Notes under the pieces: generated by a model
Told to the model about the DNA's origin: nothing
Databases searched by the model: none
The model's input: the letters and a program-made list of their open reading frames with translations, nothing else
Origin: CAZISM01 sp964541895
GTDB taxonomy: Bacteria; Zhuqueibacterota; Zhuqueibacteria; Residuimicrobiales; Residuimicrobiaceae
DNA: 20,073 nt
Assembly: GCA_964541895.1 (NCBI GenBank)
Contig: CAZISM010000097.1
Location: 1-20,073, forward strand
Reading direction: 5' to 3'
Position numbers and translations under genes: made by a program
In this document: in pieces, positions 14,444 through 20,073 of the stretch
Layout: each line of letters starts with the position of its first letter
How positions within the stretch are numbered: position 1 is the first letter of the stretch

Positions 14444-15319
14444 CTACTGTGCTTTATGGCATTCAGCACAAATGGGATCGCCGTTGCGGTCATTGTGACA
14501 GGCCACGCAGTTGTCCAAATCCATGGCTGCGGCGCGACGATGGCTGCCGCCGGTTTTCTTGTTGGCCCAACCGGCGCTGGCGTGGTTGCGCGGCATCACC
14601 ATTTCCTGGCGATGGCAATCCTGACAGTAATTCTGATCCTGGTGACAGGTGTAGCAATTCTCTTTGTCACCGCGCGCTTTCATGCCGTGGCTGAAGCGAA
14701 AATTGAGCGGATGAACCTGGCGATCCAGATTATCGCCCTGATGGCACTGCAGGCACGAATTATCACTGTGGCACAGCTGACAGTTGTCCTTGGCCGCCAG
14801 CTTGACGGCTCCATGACCCCGGCGCCAGTCCAGAGTATGATCGGCCGGTTTGAGTTTTTCCGTCCTGCTATGGCAATCGTAGCAGTAATCCGGCTTGTCG
14901 AGATCGTTATGACAGGTGGAACATTTTTTCATGCCGGGCAGATGCGTTTTGCCGACGCGCGCCTTGTCTGCGATACCGGCGTGGCAGGTCGTGCACGGCG
15001 TTTTCTCGCCCACATGTTTGCTGTGCGGAAACAGGGCAATATGATTGGTGTAACGGGGATAGCTGCCGGCCTCGTCCGGTTTGGTATGGCACATGGTGCA
15101 CTCCGCCTCTTTATCGTGGCAGTTGTAACAGGTGTCCATATCCGGCAACAGGTTATCCGCCGGCTCGGCGCTGGTTTCGGCTTTGGCATGGCAGGCGCTG
15201 CATTCCGCGCCGCCTTCCATGTGCAGCTTGTGAGAAAAGATCAACGAGTCCGTGGGTGCTTGCGCCCAGACACAGGCTACGGCGAGTACCGTTATGATAA
15301 AAAGTATGCTGTTTTTCAT
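14444..15319 (-). CDS. Periplasmic 12-heme c-type cytochrome
   Basis: 291 residues from the ATG at 15319, which follows AGAGGA by six bases. The frame stays open upstream into the barrel gene, but only this start gives a signal peptide (MKNSILFIITVLAVACVWAQ, then A). Twelve CxxCH sites have first Cys at 40, 64, 74, 109, 133, 146, 180, 189, 222, 232, 271 and 284. Several are close pairs: CYNCH/CTMCH, CQLCH/CLQCH and CYTCH/CQDCH have only 4-5 residues between sites. Extra His in contexts such as FSHKLH, FPHSKH and FSHGMK are good sixth ligands, as in cytochrome c7/MtrA-like proteins. No lipobox or transmembrane helix, so it should be soluble in the periplasm or plugged into the barrel encoded 14 bases upstream. 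Likely role: carrying electrons from periplasmic donors through the outer membrane. Confidence 0.9.
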   Translation of the reverse strand: MKNSILFIITVLAVACVWAQAPTDSLIFSHKLHMEGGAECSACHAKAETSAEPADNLLPDMDTCYNCHDKEAECTMCHTKPDEAGSYPRYTNHIALFPHSKHVGEKTPCTTCHAGIADKARVGKTHLPGMKKCSTCHNDLDKPDYCYDCHSRTEKLKPADHTLDWRRGHGAVKLAAKDNCQLCHSDNSCLQCHQGDNLDRQVHPLNFRFSHGMKARGDKENCYTCHQDQNYCQDCHRQEMVMPRNHASAGWANKKTGGSHRRAAAMDLDNCVACHNDRNGDPICAECHKAQ

Positions 15320-15333
15320 ATCCAATCCTCTCG

Positions 15334-16512
15334 TTACCAGCGGAACGACAAATGGTTCAAAATGCGCGAGTCGTTGTCTTTGAAGCGATTTTTCAACCAC
15401 TGGTATTCCAGGTCCACATACCAATGACTGTTCAGTTTGTAGGAACAACGCACAGCATTGGCCAGCTGTTGATCGTATTCGTACACGGTTTCGGTGCGAT
15501 ACTTGGAATAGTCGATGTACAGAGATGCGATAAAACGGGGAAAGAGCTCCAGACTGTAATCGAACATCAGGCCTGTCTGATCGCCGGCATCGCCGCTCTC
15601 ATAGATCAGGCCAAGACTGCCGTTGTCATTGGCCAACGCCAGATAGATCTGATCCGCCGAACCGTCTTCCATGGCGATGTGGCGATACTGGCCGTCCAGG
15701 TTCCAGGCTCCGGTCAGAGCGTAGACGGCGCCGGCGCGCATCTGGCTGGCTTTCTCCAATTCAAACATGGAGAAATAGCTGCCGGCATACACTTGCGGGG
15801 ATTGTTGACGGAACTCTAAAACCGTAGCCAGCTTTTTGTTCCAGCTGGTGCGCGCCTGCACTAACGTACGGTGCAGATCGGAGGCTTTGGTGTTGTAATG
15901 CACCTGCACGCGCATGCGCGTTTTGGGCAGGGTGCGGTTGTCCAGGTTGAGACCGGCCAACTGCCACACCTGGTCATCCAGACCGTCCTTTTGCATATAA
16001 AAGGCCTGCCAGTTGGTGCTCAGGAAACTGCGCCAGTTAATGACGCCGCCAAAGGTGGTGCGTTCCTCGACCTCTGCCTTGCGCTGATACTGGCTTTCGA
16101 CGCCGCCGTAAAGTTGTACAGAGAGGCGGGAAGCAAGTTTGATATCGGCGCGCGCACCGTCCAGCCCGCCCAACACCGTGCCGGGATGCAGAAACTGTCG
16201 GCCAACGACGATATCGACTCTTTGATTCAACAGATTCTTCAGGGCCAGGTTAAGGGCATAGGCGCGGAATCGCTGATCGCTGTCCAACGAGCCGCTGGCA
16301 TCGCTGAGCGCACGCAGCGATCCGTTCAACTCGAGGTGGCGGCAGGGACTCTGCAGGTTGAACTGCGCGTACTGATAAATACGCGTGTGAGTTTCATCGC
16401 TCTCATAGCTGTAGATGGAATTCTGCAGCGAGCCATGAAAGCGCACACCCTGGGCGTGCAGAGAAACTGCAGCAACCAGGAGTCCTAGGAGGAGGGCATA
16501 CCTTTTTCTCAT
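15334..16512 (-). CDS. Outer-membrane beta-barrel protein, putative porin of a porin-cytochrome conduit
   Basis: 392 residues from the ATG at 16512 (signal MRKRYALLLGLLVAAVSLHAQ). The ATG at 16527 has no Shine-Dalgarno, whereas AGAGGA lies just ahead of 16512. The mature protein shows alternating polar/hydrophobic strands rich in Tyr, Trp, Gln and Arg (for example TRIYQYAQFNLQSP, FIASLYIDYSKY, HWYVDLEYQWLKN). It ends in LSFRW, the C-terminal aromatic signature recognised by the BAM machinery. I see no heme motifs and no similarity that I can name to a specific porin. Its size is similar to Geobacter OmbB-type barrels and smaller than MtrB. As first gene of an operon with two multiheme cytochromes, it most likely forms the sheath through which electrons cross the outer membrane. 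The function is inferred from context. Confidence 0.8.
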   Translation of the reverse strand: MRKRYALLLGLLVAAVSLHAQGVRFHGSLQNSIYSYESDETHTRIYQYAQFNLQSPCRHLELNGSLRALSDASGSLDSDQRFRAYALNLALKNLLNQRVDIVVGRQFLHPGTVLGGLDGARADIKLASRLSVQLYGGVESQYQRKAEVEERTTFGGVINWRSFLSTNWQAFYMQKDGLDDQVWQLAGLNLDNRTLPKTRMRVQVHYNTKASDLHRTLVQARTSWNKKLATVLEFRQQSPQVYAGSYFSMFELEKASQMRAGAVYALTGAWNLDGQYRHIAMEDGSADQIYLALANDNGSLGLIYESGDAGDQTGLMFDYSLELFPRFIASLYIDYSKYRTETVYEYDQQLANAVRCSYKLNSHWYVDLEYQWLKNRFKDNDSRILNHLSFRW

Positions 16513-16548
16513 GATTCCTCTCATCATTGGTGTATAGTAACATCGCTG

Positions 16549-16554
16549 ATTATA
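16549..16554 (-). promoter_or_regulatory. Candidate -10 box for the cytochrome operon
   Basis: The minus strand reads TATAAT here, about 37 bases before the chosen start of the barrel gene, which fits a short leader. There is no good -35 at 17-bp spacing; a TTGACC occurs only 10 bases upstream. A perfect ACTCGAGT palindrome at 16573-16580 lies where an activator could replace a -35. Weak, single-motif evidence. Confidence 0.3.
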
Positions 16555-16837
16555 GCTGGTTCGAGGTCAACCACTCGAGTATACATCACTCATTTCAGAA
16601 CATATATAAACATCAACTTGACAAAACGCGGCGTCGGTTCCACGTCAGGTAAGGGATCGTATCGGTTCGACCACATCGCCGAATCGCTGGCAGAAAAGTC
16701 CGGACAACACCGGGATTCAAACTATGTTGATTAAATGAAAATTTATTCGTAATAGAATAAGCACTCTATGGGAAAAATGCAAGCAGAAAGGAGCAGAAAC
16801 TTTTAATTGTCCTAATTTTTCAATTATTAATCATTTA

Positions 16838-16853
16838 GTTCGTATTTACGAAC
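16838..16853. promoter_or_regulatory. Candidate operator: 16-bp dyad upstream of the cyclase gene
   Basis: GTTCGTATTTACGAAC is a perfect inverted repeat (7-bp arms, 2-bp centre) 35 bases before the cyclase ATG. It sits directly after an AT-rich tract (ATTTTTCAATTATTAATC) that could hold the promoter. Its size and position suit a dimeric repressor such as a GntR- or LacI-type regulator. No regulator gene is in the window. Confidence 0.45.
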
Positions 16854-16888
16854 AACCGGATCTGACCGCCTGAGAGAGGGAGCCAAGC

Positions 16889-17617
16889 ATGTTGCTGCAA
16901 GATTTTGCCGGCGCAAACCGGCCAGCGCCATTGACCATTGTTGACATCTCCTGGCCGGTCTCGGCCGTCATGCCGCTGTGGCCTGGCGATCCTGCCACAG
17001 AGGTGGAGGCATGGACCTCTTTGACGCAGGAGGGCTATTTCCTGAATCGCCTAAGCATTGGCGAGCACAACGGCACCCACCTAGGCAGTCCAAAACACTA
17101 CCTGGCTGATGGCAAAGCCATGGCAGACGTTAAGCCGCAGTCGCTGCTGGCGCCGGCGATAAAAATAAACTGCCGCAGCCGCTGCCGGAAAGAACCGGAA
17201 TATCGGATTGATCTGGCTGACATTGAACGCTGGGAACAGCGATTCGGACCCATACCGCCACACCACTGGCTGCTCATCGAAACCGGCTGGAGCCGATACT
17301 GGAACAGCGATCCCCCTGTCGATTACTGGCATACGTTTCCCGGCGTCACCGGCGCCGCAGCCGAATTTCTCTGCGCCAAAAGAAAAATTCTCGGCATCGG
17401 CATCGACAGCGCCGGCGTGGATGGCAGCGCCGGCCAGGACTTTGCTGTCGGACGATGTCTGGCCTCCTTCGGCCGTCTGCATCTGGAAAATCTATGCCGG
17501 CTGCAGCCGCTGCCCGGCAAAGGCATTCTCCTGTTCATCGGCGCCCTCGCCATCGTAAACGGCAGCGGCTCTCCCTGTCGCGTAATGGCGCTCTTTCCGC
17601 AGCGGCGTCTTCGCTGA
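16889..17617 (+). CDS. Cyclase family protein (kynurenine formamidase-like)
   Basis: 242 residues, typical of the cyclase/KynB-type metal-dependent hydrolase family. The start is well supported by AGGGAG six bases before the ATG. N-terminal VDISWPVSAVMPLWPGDP (18-35) is the family opening. The metal site is HNGTHLGSPKH (60-70), where most members read HxGTHxDxPxH; here the Asp is replaced by Gly66. Later motifs LIETGW (about 131-136), HTFPGVTGAAAEFL and GIGIDSAGVD (about 171-180) match the family core. The C-terminal GILLFIGALAIVNGSGSPCRVMALFP is the usual last-strand region. Family members hydrolyse amides or lactones such as N-formylkynurenine, but many have other substrates. No tryptophan-pathway genes are nearby; the next gene handles amino sugars, so I would not assign kynurenine formamidase activity. 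Confidence 0.85.
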   Translation: MLLQDFAGANRPAPLTIVDISWPVSAVMPLWPGDPATEVEAWTSLTQEGYFLNRLSIGEHNGTHLGSPKHYLADGKAMADVKPQSLLAPAIKINCRSRCRKEPEYRIDLADIERWEQRFGPIPPHHWLLIETGWSRYWNSDPPVDYWHTFPGVTGAAAEFLCAKRKILGIGIDSAGVDGSAGQDFAVGRCLASFGRLHLENLCRLQPLPGKGILLFIGALAIVNGSGSPCRVMALFPQRRLR

Positions 17618-17842
17618 ACAGCGCCAAAGAGAAGGCTTGCGAATCTTGGCAGGAATGATTAAACTGTCAACCAGGCACATGAAAGCTGAAAGAAGATCAA
17701 GTCTGAAGTCAATCCGCCGGCCGCGAATGTTTTTTTGCGTTCATATACTGTTGTTAACCATCTTTTGCTGTGGCCGAAGCGTCCCGCTTCGTCGCCTGCT
17801 AAGCACCAATCGCTCGCCTCATGTATTAGCGATGGACCAAAA
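17618..17842. other. Spacer with two repeat-like segments
   Basis: The 225 bases between the cyclase and deacetylase genes show no gene. At 17722-17744 is a string (CGCGAATG, a T run, GCGTTCAT) related to the hairpin repeat at 6024. At 17775-17791 CGAAGCG and CGCTTCG form a perfect 7-bp hairpin with a TCC loop. No clear terminator follows the cyclase stop, so partial read-through to the deacetylase gene is possible. Confidence 0.5.
17775..17791. repeat. Short palindrome (CGAAGCG hairpin)
   Basis: CGAAGCG (17775-17781), TCC, CGCTTCG (17785-17791): a perfect 7-bp stem with a 3-nt loop. It resembles in size and style the REP-like units at 12819-12948, but the sequence differs. It would lie in the leader of the deacetylase mRNA if transcription starts upstream. 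Confidence 0.4.
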
Positions 17843-19150
17843 ATGAAAACCTTGCTCAAAAACTGCACCCTGGTCCTGGCGGACGGTTGCCGCCAGGACA
17901 CCCTGGAAATCACAGACAGCCGCATTACCTATATCGGCCCTGAACGCCGCGAATTCGCCGCCGACCGTATTATCGACGCCGCCGACCGCCTTGTCCTGCC
18001 CGGTTTCATCGATCTGCACAGCAACGGCCTCGCCGGCTTTGACTGTTCCAACGGCCTCTATACCAGCGACCGCTTTTCCACCAAAGCCGAGGATTATGTC
18101 CGCGGCATGGAGCAGGCGGCGCAGGCCTATGCCGCCAACGGCACCACCGCTGTGCTGTTAAGCAGCATCGCCACCCCCTTTGATCAGCTGTTGCAGGTGT
18201 TCGGCCACTTTGGAGGCTATCGCGTTTCGGAGGCCGCCTCTTTTCTGGTGAAAAACGTGCTCGCCGGCCTCTATATTGAAGGTACGTTCATGAAAGACCC
18301 GGCCTTTCGCGGCGCGCACAATTCCGATTATTTCATTCGCCCCGACATTGCTGTATTTGAGCAGCTGCAGACACAGGCGGCCGGCCTGATCGCCGTGGTC
18401 AACGTCGTACCCGAATGGGGCGATGCCGCCTGGAACCTGATGCAGCACCTGCAGACGCAGGGCGTGGTCATTGCCTGCGGACACAGCGGCGCCGACAATC
18501 TGCTATATGAAGAAGCGGTTCGGCACGGCATGCGGCTGGCGGTGCATCTGTTCAATGGTCCAACGCCGGTCTCGTTCAAATCGTTCAACCGCGGCGCCGC
18601 CCTGGAAGCGATTCTGCGCTCGAAAGAAATTTCAGCAGAACTCATTTTGGACGGCATTCATGTGGATGCCGCCTATGTGCTGGACGCGATCAGGCGCAAA
18701 GGCGTAGATCGCATCATCGGCATCTCCGACAGCATGTTTGCCACCTGCCTGCCTGATCTGCGCGAATTTTCTATTTTTGGCGTAACCGGACAGGTCAGCG
18801 AGGACGGCCGTTATCTGCAAGCCAAGGGCCGACCCAATACGCTCTTTGGCGGCAATATTACCATGGCGCAGGCGTTTAACAATCTGCTGAACTGGTTCAC
18901 CCGGCCCATGGAAGGGGTATGGTACGAACTACATGAAGCGTTAGCGCCGGCTGATGCGTTGGTCAGGGCCAGTCGCATCTGTTCCACCAATCCAGCCCGA
19001 CTGATGGGCTGGGATAGAAAAGGCGCGCTGGCCGCCGGCAAAGAGGCAGACCTGGTCATCGTTTCGTTAACGAATGCCGCCGACGGCTATCAGCTCCATA
19101 TCGAAGAGGTTCTAATACAAGGTCAAACGGTTTTTAGTGCTCAAGGTTGA
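17843..19150 (+). CDS. nagA: N-acetylglucosamine-6-phosphate deacetylase-like amidohydrolase
   Basis: 435 residues from the ATG at 17843, which has a GGA six bases upstream and begins at the expected small N-terminal beta domain. The frame is open further upstream, but that part matches nothing. NagA landmarks: PGFIDLHSNGLAGFD (53-67), YIEGTFM (144-150, Glu146 at the metal-binding position of E. coli Glu131), GHSGA (213-217, His214), HLFNGPTP (235-242, His235), LILDGIHVD (267-275), the catalytic Asp296 in GISDSMFA, and LFGGNITMAQAFNNLLNW (334-351). In the first motif HxN replaces the HxH of most amidohydrolases; E. coli NagA also lacks HxH, so a single-metal enzyme is plausible. The reaction would be deacetylation of GlcNAc-6-P (or GalNAc-6-P) in the cytoplasm. 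The Gfo/Idh/MocA gene follows after 27 bases, suggesting an amino-sugar catabolic unit. Confidence 0.85.
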   Translation: MKTLLKNCTLVLADGCRQDTLEITDSRITYIGPERREFAADRIIDAADRLVLPGFIDLHSNGLAGFDCSNGLYTSDRFSTKAEDYVRGMEQAAQAYAANGTTAVLLSSIATPFDQLLQVFGHFGGYRVSEAASFLVKNVLAGLYIEGTFMKDPAFRGAHNSDYFIRPDIAVFEQLQTQAAGLIAVVNVVPEWGDAAWNLMQHLQTQGVVIACGHSGADNLLYEEAVRHGMRLAVHLFNGPTPVSFKSFNRGAALEAILRSKEISAELILDGIHVDAAYVLDAIRRKGVDRIIGISDSMFATCLPDLREFSIFGVTGQVSEDGRYLQAKGRPNTLFGGNITMAQAFNNLLNWFTRPMEGVWYELHEALAPADALVRASRICSTNPARLMGWDRKGALAAGKEADLVIVSLTNAADGYQLHIEEVLIQGQTVFSAQG

Positions 19151-19177
19151 AGCAAACATCATCTGGAGGAAAACAGC

Positions 19178-20073
19178 ATGAACACCATGTCCCGTCGCCA
19201 GTTTATACAAAATTCCGCCATCGTGGCCGGCATGAGCGTCGGTTCTTCACGTATCCTGGGCGCGAACGACCGCCTCTCCATCGGTGTCATCGGTTGTTCG
19301 GAGCGGGCCCGCTCGGCGCTGATGAAGCAGGTTGTTGGACTGGGCAAGCCGTGCAATGTCGATATCACGGCCGTCTGTGATCTGTGGAGCGTCAATCGTG
19401 AAAAAGGGGCCAAGCTGGTGACCGATAGCGGCGCCAAGGCGCCACGCCAGTACAAATACATGGATGAGATGCTGGCGCTCAAGGATATCGATGCGGTCAT
19501 CATCGCCACGGGCGATTTTCAGCACGCGCCGCTGCTCAAGATTGCGGTGGAAGCCGGCAAGGACTGCTATTGCGAAAAACCCATGGCCATCGATATCGAA
19601 TCGGCCAAAGCGGCCTATAAGGCGGTCCTGCTCTCCGGCCGTATCGTGCAAATAGGCACGCAGGGCATCAGCGCCCCGGCTTCGCGCGGCGCTCGCGAGA
19701 CCATCGCCTCCGGCGTGCTCGGCGGCGTCAGCATGGTGGATGCCTACCAGTCCTACTGGGGCCCGCGCTGGCGTCATCGCGGCGAACCGGCGTTGCTGCA
19801 GGAAAAAGACACGGACTGGAAAGCCTGGTTGCTGGACCGGCCTTATCGGCCCTTTGATCCGCATCTCTATTTCGAATATCGCATCTATCGCGGATTCGGC
19901 GTCGGCATCGCCGGCCAATGGATGTCGCACATTGTCGCAGAGCAGGCGAATATCATGAACGTCACCTTTCCGAAAAGTGTGACGTGCAAGGACAACACTT
20001 ATATCTGGAAAGACGGCCGCCAGTTCGGTGACACCTTTCAGGCTACGGTGACCTATGACAACTATATGTTCGC
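19178..20073 (+). CDS. Gfo/Idh/MocA family oxidoreductase with TAT signal, partial (3' end missing)
   Basis: 298 codons are present and the frame is open at the window end. The start is strongly supported: GGAGGA seven bases before the ATG. The N-terminus MNTMSRRQFIQNSAIVAG is a twin-arginine export signal (SRRQFIQ), so the folded, cofactor-loaded enzyme should be periplasmic. The Rossmann start is LSIGVIGCSERAR (about 33-45), followed by ITAVCDLW, DAVIIATGDFQHAPLLKIAV, and the family signature CEKPMA with the conserved Glu-Lys-Pro. GQWMSHIVAEQANIM lies in the C-terminal sugar-binding domain, where WxxH-type motifs occur in the family. TAT-exported members are common in Bacteroidota- and Planctomycetota-like genomes and are often found in polysaccharide degradation regions. 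Some act as glycoside-modifying oxidoreductases. The substrate is unknown. It is 27 bases after the deacetylase gene. Confidence 0.9.
   Translation, partial: MNTMSRRQFIQNSAIVAGMSVGSSRILGANDRLSIGVIGCSERARSALMKQVVGLGKPCNVDITAVCDLWSVNREKGAKLVTDSGAKAPRQYKYMDEMLALKDIDAVIIATGDFQHAPLLKIAVEAGKDCYCEKPMAIDIESAKAAYKAVLLSGRIVQIGTQGISAPASRGARETIASGVLGGVSMVDAYQSYWGPRWRHRGEPALLQEKDTDWKAWLLDRPYRPFDPHLYFEYRIYRGFGVGIAGQWMSHIVAEQANIMNVTFPKSVTCKDNTYIWKDGRQFGDTFQATVTYDNYMF

Larger units (their letters stand above)
16513..16888. other. Non-coding divergent regulatory region between cytochrome operon and cyclase gene
   Basis: 376 bases with no credible gene. They hold the promoter of the cytochrome operon (minus) and of the cyclase/deacetylase genes (plus). 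Visible structures are a TTATTC/GAATAA dyad at 16743-16760, a perfect dyad at 16838-16853 and AT-rich tracts at 16741-16850. A TTGACA at 16618-16623 (plus) has no matching -10. A tiny 12-codon frame with ATG at 16769 has no supporting features. Confidence 0.6.

Noticed and set aside
14432..15427. 331-codon open frame on the plus strand opposite the 12-heme cytochrome gene
   Set aside because: The 12 CxxCH motifs on the minus strand prove the real frame. The hydrophobic antisense product is explained by reverse reading of Cys/His-rich codons.
16559..16573. GGTTCGAGGTCAACC resembling a tRNA T-arm
   Set aside because: No acceptor, anticodon or D-arm pairing could be found around it; treated as chance.
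16618..16623. TTGACA as a plus-strand -35 box
   Set aside because: No TATAAT-like sequence occurs 16-18 bases downstream, and it is about 270 bases from the next plus-strand start.

Overview
This 20 kb window looks like chromosomal DNA of a Gram-negative, free-living anaerobe or facultative heterotroph. The pointers are outer-membrane and lipoprotein signals, a beta-barrel protein, two large multiheme c-type cytochromes, a secreted tricorn-type protease and glycan-degrading enzymes. The mix resembles genomes of the FCB-related lineages (Calditrichota / KSB1 / Bacteroidota relatives), but that placement is an inference from gene content only. I see no phage, plasmid, IS element, CRISPR array, tRNA or rRNA.

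Layout. (1) 1-2546, minus strand: a tightly coupled surface-glycan cluster of a GT39/PMT-type membrane glycosyltransferase, a DPM1-like GT2 glycosyltransferase and a DUF2304 membrane protein cut by the window edge. (2) 2567-5891, minus: an exported tricorn protease homologue with its own intrinsic terminator. (3) 5892-6283: a non-coding divergent promoter region with a hairpin repeat. (4) 6284-7333, plus: an NAD-dependent epimerase-like protein whose 3' end overlaps the convergent gene at 7320-9086, an unusual fusion of a nucleotidyltransferase-like domain and a SAM methyltransferase. (5) 9216-12778, minus: a membrane-anchored GH92 alpha-mannosidase and a lipoprotein GH5 glycosidase, probably one transcript. 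(6) 12779-13061: a spacer with a REP/BIME-like pair of inverted palindromes and a strong hairpin. (7) 13062-16512, minus: a three-gene operon of an outer-membrane beta-barrel, a 12-heme periplasmic cytochrome and a 15-heme lipoprotein cytochrome. (8) 16513-16888: a divergent regulatory region with two dyads. (9) 16889-20073, plus: a cyclase/kynurenine-formamidase-like protein, an N-acetylglucosamine-6-phosphate deacetylase-like protein and a TAT-exported Gfo/Idh/MocA oxidoreductase running off the end.

The most interesting system is region 7. Gene order and predicted localisation match porin-cytochrome conduits for extracellular electron transfer (MtrCAB in Shewanella; OmbB-OmaB-OmcB in Geobacter): barrel, periplasmic multiheme cytochrome, surface multiheme lipoprotein. 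The terminal cytochrome contains six tandem 53-residue diheme modules with an exactly constant 17/36 heme spacing and two extra conserved histidines per module. This suggests a regular, wire-like heme array, finished by a three-heme C-terminal segment that includes a CxxxCH site. The other regions look like ordinary glycan assembly, glycan turnover and amino-sugar catabolism, with several residue-level oddities noted individually.
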